The notes beneath the pieces were generated by a model. That model did not search any database and had not been told where the DNA came from. It worked only from the letters and a program-made list of their open reading frames with translations. Of a stretch of DNA of 60,391 nt, positions 46,507 through 54,911 are shown in pieces. This stretch comes from Pseudomonadota bacterium. Its GTDB lineage: Bacteria > Pseudomonadota > Gammaproteobacteria > Xanthomonadales > Xanthomonadaceae. Numbering within the stretch: the first letter of the stretch is position 1; every line of letters starts with the position of its first letter. The stretch spans positions 1 to 60,391 of the forward strand of contig JAEWOJ010000141.1 in NCBI GenBank assembly GCA_023399815.1, written 5' to 3'. The position numbers and the translations under genes were made by a program.

Positions 46507-47511
46507 ATGATCAATCGCAGAGGTTTCCTTGCCACCGGCCTGGGCGCGCTTGCCGCGCCGGCGCTGGTGGCCTGTTCGGGCAGCGGCCGCCAGGCCGGCG
46601 GCGACGGACGCGTGCTCACCGCCACCGACGTCCACGTGGCCGACTACCCGACGGTCACCGCGGTCAAGTGGATCGGGGAAATGCTCGAACGCGAGACCGG
46701 CGGCCGGCTGCGGCTGGCGCAGTACCACTCCGGCCAGCTCGGCCGCGAGTCGGAGGCGATCGACATGGCGCGCTTCGGCGCCATCGACATCACCCGCGTC
46801 TATTCCGGCGCGCTGAACAACGCTTTCCCGCTGACCCAGGCGCTGTGCCTGCCCTACGTGTTCGATTCGGTCGCGCACATGCGCCGCGCGCTGGACGGCG
46901 GCGTCGCCGACGTGGTGCTGGCCGGCTTCGAGAGCCGCGAGCTGGTCGGCCTGGCGATCTACGACTCGGGCGCGCGCTGCTTCTACAACACCAAGCACCC
47001 GATCGTGGAGCCGCACGACCTGCACGGCCTGAAGCTGCGCGTGGCCAGCTCGGACATCTTCCTGCAGCTGATGCGCCTGTTCGGCGCCAACCCGACGCCG
47101 ATGTCGCTGGGCGACACGTTCTCCGGCATGGAGACGCACATGATCGACGGCGCCGAGAACAACATGCGCAGCTTCCATTCCAGCCGCCATTTCGAGGCCG
47201 CGCGCTACTGGTCGGAAAGCCAGCATTCGTACGCGCCGGACGTGCTGCTGATGTCGCGGCGCAGCTTCGACGCGCTTTCGCCCGGCGACCGCCGCCTGCT
47301 GCTGGACCTGGCGCGGCAGTCGGTGCAGGTGATGCGCACCGAGTGGGACGCCTCCGAGGACAAGGCCCGCCAGGCGGTGCTGGCGCATGGGGTGAAGGCC
47401 AACGCGGTGGACATCGCCGCGTTCCGCGATGCCGCCGCGCCGCTGCTGCGCGACTACCTGCGCCAGCCGGACATCGCCGCCCTGCACCGCCACATCCGCG
47501 ATTTCGCCTGA
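46507..47511 (+). CDS. TRAP transporter substrate-binding protein DctP type
   Basis: This 334-residue periplasmic receptor captures an organic acid for the DctQM membrane part. The N-terminus combines a twin-arginine-like NRRGFLATG with a lipobox-like LVACSG. The family marks are GQLGRESEAIDMARFGAID, LPYVFDS, FYNTKHPI, LKLRVASSDIF, and SLGDTFSGMETHMIDGAENN with the carboxylate-binding arginine (LKLRV). GGAGGGG before the ATG at 46507 fixes the start. Location suggests that it binds uronate or unsaturated uronate released from the imported oligosaccharide. Confidence 0.92.
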   Translation: MINRRGFLATGLGALAAPALVACSGSGRQAGGDGRVLTATDVHVADYPTVTAVKWIGEMLERETGGRLRLAQYHSGQLGRESEAIDMARFGAIDITRVYSGALNNAFPLTQALCLPYVFDSVAHMRRALDGGVADVVLAGFESRELVGLAIYDSGARCFYNTKHPIVEPHDLHGLKLRVASSDIFLQLMRLFGANPTPMSLGDTFSGMETHMIDGAENNMRSFHSSRHFEAARYWSESQHSYAPDVLLMSRRSFDALSPGDRRLLLDLARQSVQVMRTEWDASEDKARQAVLAHGVKANAVDIAAFRDAAAPLLRDYLRQPDIAALHRHIRDFA

Positions 47512-47523
47512 GGCCTCGCCGCG

Positions 47524-48042
47524 ATGACCGAATCCAACCCCCGCAACACCCCGGCCGGCCTGCAGCGCATGCTGGAAGCGCTGGCCAGCGCCGTCATCCA
47601 TGTCGCCGTCGTCGCCCTGCTCGGGCTGGTGGTGGTGCAGGGCTGGCAGGTGTTCGCCCGCTACGTCATCAACGATTCGCCGAGCTGGACCGAGCCGGTC
47701 ACCCTGCTGCTGCTGAGCACTGCGATGAGCATGGGCGCGGCCGCCGGCGTGCACACCAACCACCATTTCGGCTTCTTCCTGCTGGCCGACCATCTCAACC
47801 CGCTGGCCCGGCGCGCGGTCGACGCGGTGGTGCCGCTGGTGGTGACCGCCATCGGCGCGGTCATCGCCTGGTGGGGCTGGGCGCTGTGGATCGACGGGCT
47901 GCACATCAAGGCCGCCGGCGCCAACCTGCCGCAGAGCGTGAACTACCTGCCGCTGGGCATCGGCGGCGCGCTGATGGCGGTGTTTGCGTTGAACCGGCTG
48001 CTGCTGGTGCTGCGCCCGGCCGCCCCCGAAGGAGACCGCTGA
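47524..48042 (+). CDS. TRAP transporter small permease DctQ
   Basis: This 172-residue protein has four membrane helices, including ASAVIHVAVVALLGLVVVQG and LLLLSTAMSMGAA. It contacts the large permease and supports binding-protein docking. It lies 12 bases after the DctP gene and three bases before the DctM gene. Confidence 0.9.
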   Translation: MTESNPRNTPAGLQRMLEALASAVIHVAVVALLGLVVVQGWQVFARYVINDSPSWTEPVTLLLLSTAMSMGAAAGVHTNHHFGFFLLADHLNPLARRAVDAVVPLVVTAIGAVIAWWGWALWIDGLHIKAAGANLPQSVNYLPLGIGGALMAVFALNRLLLVLRPAAPEGDR

Positions 48043-48045
48043 ACC

Positions 48046-49329
48046 ATGGGCATCGCAATCCTGTTCGCCGTGTTCGGCGTGCTGCTGCTGATCGGCGTGC
48101 CGGTCGCCTACGCGCTGGCGGCCGCCGCGCTGGCCACCCTGCTCTACCTCGACCTGCCCAGCGTGGTGCTGGTGCAGCAGCTCTCGGCCGGCACCGGCTC
48201 GGCCTCGCTGATCGCCATTCCGCTGTTCATCTTCGCCGGCGAGATCATGATGCGCGGCGGCATCTCCGAGCGCCTGATCGCGCTGGCCGCCTCGCTGGTC
48301 GGGCGCCTGCGCGGCGGCCTCGGCCAGGTGTCGATCCTGTCCTCGCTGTTCTTCGGCGGCGTCTCCGGCTCGGCGATTGCCGATGTCTCGGCGGTCGGCG
48401 GCACGATGATCCCGCAGATGGTCCAGCGCGGCTACGACCGCGATTTCGCGGTCAACGTCAGCATCACCGCGGCGCTGGTGGCGCTGCTGGTGCCGCCCTC
48501 GCACAACCTGATCCTGTTCTCGGCGGCGGCCGGTGGTGGGCTGTCCATCGCCGATCTGTTCGCCGCCGGCGTGGTGCCGGCGCTGCTGATGACCGTGGTG
48601 CTGATGGTCACCGGCTACAGCGTGGCGCGGCGCCGCGGCTATGGCGTGGAAGCCTTCCCGGGCCTGCGCGCGGTGTTGCTGCGGCTCATCGCCGCCCTGC
48701 CCGGCCTGGGCCTGGTGGCGCTGATCTTCGTCGGCATCCGCGCCGGCATCTTCACCGCGGTCGAGTCGGCGGCCATCGCCGTGGTCTACGCGCTGCTGGT
48801 CACCACCGTGCTGTACCGGCAGCTGCGCTGGCGCGCGTTCCTGGACACGGTGGTCCATGCCGCGCGCAGTACCGGCGTGATCCTGTTCGTGATCGCCACC
48901 GCGGCGGTGTTCGGCTGGCTGCTGGCCTACCTGCAGGTGCCGTCGGCGGCGGTGGCGTTCCTGCAGTCGTTCGCGCACAGCAAGTTCATGGTGCTGCTGA
49001 TGATCGTGGTGATGCTGCTGCTGCTGGGCACCTTCATGGACCTGGCGCCGATGATCCTGATCTGCACGCCGATCTTCCTGCCGGTGGCCAGGGCCTACGG
49101 CATCGACCCGATCCATTTCGGCCTGGTGCTGGTGCTGACCGGCGGCCTGGGCCTGGTGACGCCGCCGGTGGGCTCGGTGCTGTTCATCGGCACGGCCATC
49201 GGCAAGATCAGCGTCGGCCAGAGCATGAGGACGATCTGGCCGTTCTGGCTGGCCGGGCTGGGCGTGCTGCTGGTGGTGACGTTCTTCCCGCAGCTGTCGC
49301 TGTGGCTGCCGGCGCTGCTGCGCGGCTGA
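48046..49329 (+). CDS. TRAP transporter large permease DctM
   Basis: The 427-residue protein is the sodium-coupled transport subunit. It has about 12 helices and the conserved DctM segments SLIAIPLFIFAGEIM, SGSAIADVSAVGG, ALVALLVPPSHNLILF and GLVTPPVGSVLFI. It completes the DctPQM set. A stretch of about 400 bases without a gene follows before the LacI-type regulator. Confidence 0.94.
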   Translation: MGIAILFAVFGVLLLIGVPVAYALAAAALATLLYLDLPSVVLVQQLSAGTGSASLIAIPLFIFAGEIMMRGGISERLIALAASLVGRLRGGLGQVSILSSLFFGGVSGSAIADVSAVGGTMIPQMVQRGYDRDFAVNVSITAALVALLVPPSHNLILFSAAAGGGLSIADLFAAGVVPALLMTVVLMVTGYSVARRRGYGVEAFPGLRAVLLRLIAALPGLGLVALIFVGIRAGIFTAVESAAIAVVYALLVTTVLYRQLRWRAFLDTVVHAARSTGVILFVIATAAVFGWLLAYLQVPSAAVAFLQSFAHSKFMVLLMIVVMLLLLGTFMDLAPMILICTPIFLPVARAYGIDPIHFGLVLVLTGGLGLVTPPVGSVLFIGTAIGKISVGQSMRTIWPFWLAGLGVLLVVTFFPQLSLWLPALLRG

Positions 49330-49728
49330 ATGCCGATGCCGGGTTGGAAGGACGATGGCGTCTGGCCGTTGATTCCTTCTCCCCTTGGAGACCGGCCGGC
49401 AGGATGATCGTCGGCTGCACGGCGAAGCCGCCCGCAGGGTGAGGCACGGGGAGGTAGCGGATGCAGTGCCTCGAAGGGGCGGATGAAGGCAGAGTGTTGC
49501 TGCTGGACCGCTAACCGGCGTGCCCCTCCAGCCGTCTCCGCCGAAGGCGGCCGTGAACCGATCAGGCCACCGCCGGCCGTTGCGATGTTTCCGGCCCGGA
49601 GCGGCATCTCGGGCTAACATCGCAGACTGGCATGGGCTCCCCGCCCTGCCGCCGTGCCACCCACATCGCCGCGCCTGCGTCTGGCGCGGCTCCGCCAGAA
49701 CCCGTTCCGCTGGATGGTTTGCAAGGAC
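49330..49728. other. Non-coding region before the regulator gene
   Basis: It contains CTTCTCCCCTTGGAGACCGG and GGCGAAGCCGCCCGCAGGGTGA, which look like a degraded family D repeat, and the promoter region of the LacI-type gene. No good ribosome binding site or conserved reading frame was found in it. Confidence 0.4.
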
Positions 49729-50787
49729 ATGTCATTGCGCAAGAAGGCCGATTCCGACGCCACAACCCGGCCGCTGGGCAGGGCCGCGACCATCAACGAC
49801 ATCGCGCGCCTGTCCGGTGTCTCAAAGAAGACGGTGTCGCGGATCATCAACAACTCGCCGCTGGTGCGCAAAGACACCCGCGAGAAGGTCGAGGCCCTGA
49901 TGCGCGAGGTGGGTTACGCGCCCGACCCGCTGGCGCGCGGCCTGGCGTTCCGGCGCTCGTTCCTGATCGGCATGGTCTACGACAACCCCACCGCGCAGTA
50001 CGTGGTGGACATGCAGTACGGCGCGCTCGACGCGCTGCGCGGCTCCAGCTTCGAGCTGGTGGTGCACCCCTGCGACACGCGCAGCCCCGGCTACATCGAG
50101 GGCGTGAAGCGCTTCGTGCAGCAGCAGAAGCTGCATGGCGTGATCCTGGTGCCGCGCGCCTCCGAGGACCAGGCGCTGGCCGACATGCTGGAGGAGATCG
50201 GCTGCCGCTACACCCGCATCGCCTCGCTGCCGCTGGACGACACCTCGCAGATGGTGATCACCCACGACCGCGACGGCGCCGCCGAGGCCGCCGACTACCT
50301 GCTCTCGCTCGGCCACCGCGACATCGCCCTGATCACCGGCCCGTCGGCCTACCGCTCGGCGCACGAGCGCACCGCCGGCTTCATCGACGCGCTGGAACGG
50401 CGCGGCATCGAGCTGCCGCCGGCGCGCATCATCGAGGCCGGCTACACCTTCGAGTCCGGCGTGGCCGCGGCGGAGAAGCTGCTGCTCGGCAAGCAGCGCC
50501 CGACCGCGATCTTCACCGGCAACGACGAGATGGCCGCCGGCGTCTACAAGGTCGCCATGCGCGCCGGCATCAACATCCCGCGCGAACTGTCGGTGGTCGG
50601 CTACGACGACAGCCCGCTGGCCTCGCGGCTGTGGCCCTCGCTGACCTCGGTACGGCGCAATACCCGTGACACCGGGCGCACCGCCGCGGCGATGCTGATC
50701 CAGCCCGATGGGCAGGCCGCGCTGCAGATCGCCAGCGTGCGCCCGCACCTGATCGTGCGCGATTCCTGCCAGCCGCCGTTGGATTGA
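49729..50787 (+). CDS. LacI-family transcriptional regulator
   Basis: The 352-residue repressor has an N-terminal helix-turn-helix (ATINDIARLSGVSKKTVSRIINN) with hinge helix (PLARGLAF), and a periplasmic-binding-protein-like effector domain with IGMVYDNP, VILVPRAS, DGAAEAADYLL, FTGNDEMAAGVY and VVGYDDSPLASRLWPSLTSV. It is surrounded by uronate genes and is the likely regulator of the four operator-like sites with core TGACACCG. The effector is probably KDG or a related acid, by analogy with KdgR-like LacI proteins. ATG 49729 is preferred; ATG 49714 would add five residues. Confidence 0.93.
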   Translation: MSLRKKADSDATTRPLGRAATINDIARLSGVSKKTVSRIINNSPLVRKDTREKVEALMREVGYAPDPLARGLAFRRSFLIGMVYDNPTAQYVVDMQYGALDALRGSSFELVVHPCDTRSPGYIEGVKRFVQQQKLHGVILVPRASEDQALADMLEEIGCRYTRIASLPLDDTSQMVITHDRDGAAEAADYLLSLGHRDIALITGPSAYRSAHERTAGFIDALERRGIELPPARIIEAGYTFESGVAAAEKLLLGKQRPTAIFTGNDEMAAGVYKVAMRAGINIPRELSVVGYDDSPLASRLWPSLTSVRRNTRDTGRTAAAMLIQPDGQAALQIASVRPHLIVRDSCQPPLD

Positions 50788-50837
50788 CCCCCAAACGCTT
50801 GTCCCGAAAGGGAAATCCCGTATCCCGCGCTGCGGAA

Positions 50838-50852
50838 TGACACCGGTTTCCC
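50838..50852. promoter_or_regulatory. Operator-like site 4 (kduD-isomerase unit)
   Basis: TGACACCGGTTTCCC overlaps the -35-like hexamer ATGACA (50837-50842). TATGAT (50860-50865) follows after 17 bases as -10. Binding of a repressor here would block the promoter of kduD directly. Confidence 0.65.
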
Positions 50853-50992
50853 AATTGGCTATGATGGCCCCGCACCGCATCGCGCGGGGTCCGTCCATGA
50901 CGGGACCACGCCACGGCCGGCCGCACCGCCCCACCGGGCAAGGCGCGGCGCCGCAACCCACCCCCGTATCACCGCTCAGGGAGAGGAACACC

Positions 50993-51748
50993 ATGACGAA
51001 TCCGTTCAGCCTCGAAGGCAAGGTCGCGCTGGTAACCGGTGCCAATACCGGCCTGGGCCAAGGCATCGCGCTGGCGCTGGCCGCCGCCGGTGCCGACATC
51101 GCCGGCGCCGGCATCGTCCCGGCCGAGGAAACCGCCGGAAAGGTGCGCGCGCTGGGCCGCCGCTTCCTCAACATCGAGGCCAACCTGATCAGCATCGAGC
51201 CGGTCGAGCGGGTGGTGCGCGAAACCGTCGAAGGGCTCGGCGGGCTGGACATCCTGGTCAACAACGCCGGCCTGATCCGCCGCGCCGACGCGGTGGAGTT
51301 CAGTGAGAAGGACTGGGACGACGTGATGAACGTCAACATCAAGTCCGCCTTCTTCATGTGCCAGGCCGCCGGCAGGCACTTCATCGCCCAGGGCCGCGGC
51401 AAGATCATCAACATCGCCTCGATGCTGTCCTTCCAGGGCGGCATCCGCGTGCCGTCCTACACCGCCTCCAAGAGCGGCATCGCCGGCATCACCCGGCTGC
51501 TGGCCAACGAGTGGGCGCAGCAGGGCGTGACCGTCAACGCCATCGCCCCGGGCTACATGGCCACCGACAACACCGCGCAGCTGCGCGCCGACGAGGACCG
51601 CAGCAAGGCGATCCTGGACCGCATCCCGGCCGGGCGCTGGGGCAGGCCGGAGGACCTGGGCGGCACCGCCGTGTTCCTAGCCTCCAGCGCCTCGGACTAC
51701 GTCAACGGCGCGGTCATCCCGGTCGACGGCGGCTGGCTGGCGCGCTGA
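50993..51748 (+). CDS. kduD: 2-dehydro-3-deoxy-D-gluconate 5-dehydrogenase (KduD type)
   Basis: KduD reduces 2,5-diketo-3-deoxygluconate (DK-II) to KDG. The 251-residue SDR starts MTNPFSLEGKVALVTGANTG, with the TGxxxGxG cofactor loop, LVNNAGLIRRADAVEFSEKDW, the catalytic SYTASKSG (Tyr-x3-Lys), and ends with VPVDGGWLAR-like VIPVDGGWLAR, the KduD pattern. AGAGGAACACC precedes the ATG. It is followed 32 bases later by the isomerase gene, with which it shares a promoter and a terminator at 52441-52474. Confidence 0.93.
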   Translation: MTNPFSLEGKVALVTGANTGLGQGIALALAAAGADIAGAGIVPAEETAGKVRALGRRFLNIEANLISIEPVERVVRETVEGLGGLDILVNNAGLIRRADAVEFSEKDWDDVMNVNIKSAFFMCQAAGRHFIAQGRGKIINIASMLSFQGGIRVPSYTASKSGIAGITRLLANEWAQQGVTVNAIAPGYMATDNTAQLRADEDRSKAILDRIPAGRWGRPEDLGGTAVFLASSASDYVNGAVIPVDGGWLAR

Positions 51749-51780
51749 TCCCTTTCCCCCATCGAACAGAGAGTCACACA

Positions 51781-52419
51781 ATGAAGATCGCCTTGATGCA
51801 GGAGTTCAGCCAGGCCGCCAAGAACCCGGTGGTGCTGGAACAGCTCAACACCGTCGCCGCCGCGCAGGGCCACGAGGTGTTCAACGTCGGCATGGACGGC
51901 GACAACGACCACCGCCTGACCTACATCCACCTGGGCATCTGCGCCGCGCTGCTGCTCAACGCGAAGGCGGTGGACTTCGTCGTGGCCGGCTGCGGTACCG
52001 GGCAGGGCGCGCTGATGTCGCTCAACGCATGGCCGGGCGTGTACTGCGGCTACTGCATCGAGCCGACCGACGCCTTCCTGTTCGCCCAGGTCAACAACGG
52101 CAACGCGCTGTCGCTGCCGTTCGCCAAGGGCTACGGCTGGGGCGCGGAGATCAACATCCGCTACATCTTCGAGAAGGCCTTCGCCGGCGAGCGCGGCCAG
52201 GGCTACCCGGCCGAGCGCCGCGAATCGCAGATGACCAACGCCGGCATCCTGGCGCAGGTGAAGCAGGGCGCCTCGAAGGAGTTCATCGCCGGCCTGAAGT
52301 CCATCGACCCGGAACTGGTGAAGCAGGCCGTCGGCGGCGCGCGCTTCCAGAAGGCGTTCTTCGACAACGCGCAGGACGCGGACATCGTGGCCTACGTGAA
52401 GGGCGTGCTGGGCCAGTAA
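51781..52419 (+). CDS. RpiB/LacA-family isomerase, probable 4-deoxy-5-ketouronate isomerase (DhuI type)
   Basis: The 212-residue protein has the RpiB/LacA fold marks: MKIALMQEFSQAAKN, VFNVGMDGDNDHRLTYIHLG, and the signature VVAGCGTGQGALMSLN with the catalytic cysteine, then GVYCGYCIEPTDAFL. It lies next to kduD, and no KduI gene is seen in the locus. In streptococci, a RpiB/LacA-type enzyme (DhuI) performs the KduI step, turning 4-deoxy-L-threo-5-hexosulose uronate into DK-II, and is paired with a KduD-like DhuD. This pair probably does the same here. The alternative is a pentose or galactose phosphate isomerase; context argues against it. Confidence 0.8.
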   Translation: MKIALMQEFSQAAKNPVVLEQLNTVAAAQGHEVFNVGMDGDNDHRLTYIHLGICAALLLNAKAVDFVVAGCGTGQGALMSLNAWPGVYCGYCIEPTDAFLFAQVNNGNALSLPFAKGYGWGAEINIRYIFEKAFAGERGQGYPAERRESQMTNAGILAQVKQGASKEFIAGLKSIDPELVKQAVGGARFQKAFFDNAQDADIVAYVKGVLGQ

Positions 52420-52440
52420 GGGCAGGGCGCGGCCACCGTG

Positions 52441-52474
52441 GACAAGGGCGCCCACGGGCGCCCTTGTCGTTTCC
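52441..52474 (+). terminator. Rho-independent terminator of kduD-isomerase unit
   Basis: The perfect 13-base stem GACAAGGGCGCCC / GGGCGCCCTTGTC with a two-base loop is followed by GTTTCC, 22 bases after the isomerase stop. Confidence 0.75.
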
Positions 52475-52552
52475 GGGCCAAGGTCGCCGCCGGTGCCCCG
52501 GCCGCACCCGGCTGGTAGCATGTCCACCCCCGAAATCCAGGCGCCGTCACCC

Positions 52553-53152
52553 ATGGCCGACTCCAAGAACCCGTCCGTCACCCAGGCCCAGGCCGAGGAA
52601 GCCGTGCGCACGCTGCTGCGTTGGGCCGGCGAAGATCCCGCCCGCGAGGGCCTGCTGGACACCCCGCGGCGGGTGGCCGAGGCCTATGGCGACTGGTTCA
52701 AGGGCTACCAGGAAGATCCGCGCGACTACCTGGCGCGCACCTTCGAGGAAGTGGCCGGCTACGACGAGATGATCGTGCTGCGCGACATCGAGTACGAAAG
52801 CCACTGCGAGCACCACATGGCGCCGATCATCGGCCGCGTGCACGTGGGCTACGTGCCCGATGGCCGCGTGGTGGGCATCTCCAAGCTGGCGCGGGTGGTC
52901 GAGGCCTATGCGCGCCGCTTCCAGGTACAGGAGAAGATGACCGCGCAGATCGCCGACGTCATCCAGGACGTGCTGCAGCCGCTGGGCGTGGGCGTGGTGG
53001 TGGAAGGCTCGCACGAGTGCATGACCACCCGCGGCATCCACAAGCGCGGCGTCAGCATGGTCACCTCGCGCATGCGCGGCAGTTTCCACGACGACGCCCG
53101 CACCCGCGCCGAGTTCCTGCGCTTCATCGAAGTGGGCCAGGCGCGCCGCTGA
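52553..53152 (+). CDS. folE: GTP cyclohydrolase I
   Basis: FolE converts GTP to 7,8-dihydroneopterin triphosphate, the first step in folate synthesis. The 199-residue protein has VRTLLRWAGEDPAREGLLDTP, the zinc-ligand motif YESHCEHHMAPI, GYVPDGRVVGISKLARVVE, and the second cysteine in SHECMTTRGI. ATG 52553 (MADSKNPSV) fits the family length; ATG 52520 would add 11 residues. The uronate terminator lies just upstream, so it needs its own promoter. Confidence 0.95.
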   Translation: MADSKNPSVTQAQAEEAVRTLLRWAGEDPAREGLLDTPRRVAEAYGDWFKGYQEDPRDYLARTFEEVAGYDEMIVLRDIEYESHCEHHMAPIIGRVHVGYVPDGRVVGISKLARVVEAYARRFQVQEKMTAQIADVIQDVLQPLGVGVVVEGSHECMTTRGIHKRGVSMVTSRMRGSFHDDARTRAEFLRFIEVGQARR

Positions 53153-53162
53153 GTTGCTCCGC

Positions 53163-53290
53163 TTCTAGCCCCGCTCCCTTCGGGGCGAAACCGCACAGCT
53201 TGCGCGCCACCGGCGCGCGTGCGGTTGAGCGCCCACGCTGCTGGCGTGGGCCGGGGCGCGGAGCGGGGGTTGGGGTGAGGGGCGAACGAA
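53163..53290. repeat. Intergenic repeat family D, copy 1
   Basis: This region after folE shares most of its sequence with 58680-58795: the CCCGCTCCCTTCGGGGCGAA start, GCGCGCGTGCGGTTGAGCGC, TGGCGTGGGCCGGGGCGCGG and the GGTTGGGGTGAGGG end. It contains several nested inverted repeats and no believable gene. Confidence 0.75.
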
Positions 53291-53359
53291 GTCAGCGATA
53301 CCTGGTTTCCAGTATCCGTCACACTCTCCGACGACGTTCAAAAACCACGGAAGAACCCC

Positions 53360-53737
53360 ATGCACTACGTCGAACTGATCGCAATGCTGGTCATCGTGCA
53401 GTACCTGTTCTTCGGCGCCATGGTCGGCCGTGCCCGCGGCCGCTACGGGGTGAAAGCGCCGGCGGTGATCGGCCACGAGGGCTTCGAGCGCGCCTACCGG
53501 GTGCAGATGAACACCCTGGAGCTGATGGTCGCGCTGCTGCCAGCACTGTTCGTCGCCGCCCGTTTCTGGCCGGCCGCCTGGGTGGCCGGCATCGGTGCGG
53601 TGTACCTGGTCGGCCGTTTCATCTACTGGCGCGCCTACGTGAGCGCGCCGTCCAGCCGCGCGCTGGGCTTCGCGCTGTCGATGCTGCCGGTGATAGCGCT
53701 GGTGGTAATGGCGCTGGCCGGCGCGTTGCTGCGCTAG
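53360..53737 (+). CDS. MAPEG family membrane protein
   Basis: The 125-residue protein has four helices and the MAPEG (membrane-associated eicosanoid/glutathione metabolism) motifs: ERAYRVQMNTLELMVALLPALFVAARF and YLVGRFIYWRAYV. Bacterial members often have glutathione-transferase-like activity, but no substrate can be named here. It is separated from folE by a family D repeat. Confidence 0.88.
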   Translation: MHYVELIAMLVIVQYLFFGAMVGRARGRYGVKAPAVIGHEGFERAYRVQMNTLELMVALLPALFVAARFWPAAWVAGIGAVYLVGRFIYWRAYVSAPSSRALGFALSMLPVIALVVMALAGALLR

Positions 53738-53822
53738 GGCAGCGTGCTGGCCACGGCGAGCCTGCATTGCCCGACATCACGGATCCGTTCCATGATGGAC
53801 ACATCGACGACAGGAGGTTGCG

Positions 53823-53966
53823 ATGAAACAGCGTTCGTTGTTCCGCCGCCATTGGCCATGGCTGGCGTTGCTGCTGGTGGCCGGTCTCTGGGAAATCCGG
53901 GCCGACCTGCTGGACGTGCATGAGGCCGCCGCGCACCGGCTGGCCCAGCTCGACGCCGAGCACTAG
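53823..53966 (+). CDS. Small single-helix membrane protein (47 residues)
   Basis: ATGAAACAG at 53823 is preceded by AGGAGG five bases upstream, one of the best ribosome binding sites in the window. The 47-residue product MKQRSLFRRHWPWLALLLVA... has a basic N-terminus, one short hydrophobic helix and an amphipathic C-terminus with HEAAAHRLAQLDAEH. It is followed by a terminator hairpin. It resembles no family that could be recognised, and standard length cut-offs would miss it. Confidence 0.65.
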   Translation: MKQRSLFRRHWPWLALLLVAGLWEIRADLLDVHEAAAHRLAQLDAEH

Positions 53967-53989
53967 CGCGAACCGGGCCGGCACGGCGG

Positions 53990-54024
53990 AAAACAAAGGG
54001 AGCCTCGTGGCTCCCTTTGTCGTT
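53990..54024. terminator. Terminator between convergent genes
   Basis: The 12-base stem ACAAAGGGAGCC / GGCTCCCTTTGT with the loop TCGT lies 27 bases after the small protein gene and 42 bases beyond the end of the SDR gene, flanked by short A and T runs. It could serve both strands. Confidence 0.7.
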
Positions 54025-54065
54025 GCCGGCGATGCCTGGCGAGTCGGTTCCCGCCTGCGGTGCAC

Positions 54066-54812
54066 TCAGCGCGCCGAGTAGCCGCCGTCCACCAGGTGGT
54101 AGCTGCCGGTGATGAACGAGGCCTGGTCCGAGAGCAGGAAGCAGGTCAACGCCGCCACTTCCTCGGCGGTGCCCAGGCGCCCGGCCGGATGCAGCGCGAC
54201 CAGGCCGTCGTAGGTCGTGCGGTCCATGCCGGCCAGCAGCGGCGTGTCGATGAAGCCCGGCCCGACCGCATTGATGCGCAGCCCGCGCGCCGAGTACTCC
54301 AGCGCCGCGGTCTTGGTCATGCCGACCAGCGCGTGCTTGGCGGCCACGTAGGCGGTCGAGCCGGCCCAGCCGTTGCTGCCGAGGATCGAGGCCATGTTGA
54401 CGATGGCGCCGCCACGACCGCCGGCAAGCATCGCGTCGATCTCGTACTTCATCGAATAGAACACGCCGTGCAGGTTGACGCCGAGCACGCGGTGCCATTC
54501 CTCCAGCGGATAGTCGGCGGTCGCTGCGCTGGCGCCGCCGATGCCGGCATTGTTGACCGCCAGGTGCAGGCCGCCGTATTCGGCCACGGTGGCCTCCACC
54601 AGCTGGCGCACCGCGTCGGGGTCGCTGACGTCGAGCTGTCGTGCACGGGCCTGCGGGCCGATGCTCGAAGCCGCCCGCTCGGCGGCGCTGCGGTCGAGGT
54701 CGGCGACGACGACCTGCGCGCCGCCAGCGGCCAGCTGCCGCGCGACGGCCTCGCCGATGCCCGAGGCGGCGCCGGTGACCAGGGCGACCTTGCCGGAAAA
54801 ATCCAGTTGCAT
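54066..54812 (-). CDS. SDR family NAD(P)-dependent oxidoreductase
   Basis: The 248-residue classical SDR has TGAASGIG for cofactor binding, an acidic residue after beta-2 (VADLDRS) that suggests NAD preference, NNAGIGG, the catalytic serine in NMASILGS, and YVAAKHA (Tyr-x3-Lys). It ends GGYSAR. The start MQLDFSGKVALVTG at 54812 fits the family. Substrate is unknown. It is adjacent to, but 100 bases from, the TSUP permease gene on the same strand. Confidence 0.9.
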   Translation of the reverse strand: MQLDFSGKVALVTGAASGIGEAVARQLAAGGAQVVVADLDRSAAERAASSIGPQARARQLDVSDPDAVRQLVEATVAEYGGLHLAVNNAGIGGASAATADYPLEEWHRVLGVNLHGVFYSMKYEIDAMLAGGRGGAIVNMASILGSNGWAGSTAYVAAKHALVGMTKTAALEYSARGLRINAVGPGFIDTPLLAGMDRTTYDGLVALHPAGRLGTAEEVAALTCFLLSDQASFITGSYHLVDGGYSAR

Positions 54813-54911
54813 GGTGGGTCTCCAGGGCGGCGAGGGAGAGCCGCCATGGTGACCATCATCCGCGACGGCCGTTGCCGCCGCGTTGCGTTCGATCAAATCG
54901 CCGTGCCGCGT

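Noticed and set aside
45600..49620. Minus-strand open frame continuous with the alpha/beta hydrolase gene across the TRAP operon
   Set aside because: Only the part from 45513 down encodes a signal peptide and hydrolase. The rest is the antisense of the hydratase and TRAP genes.
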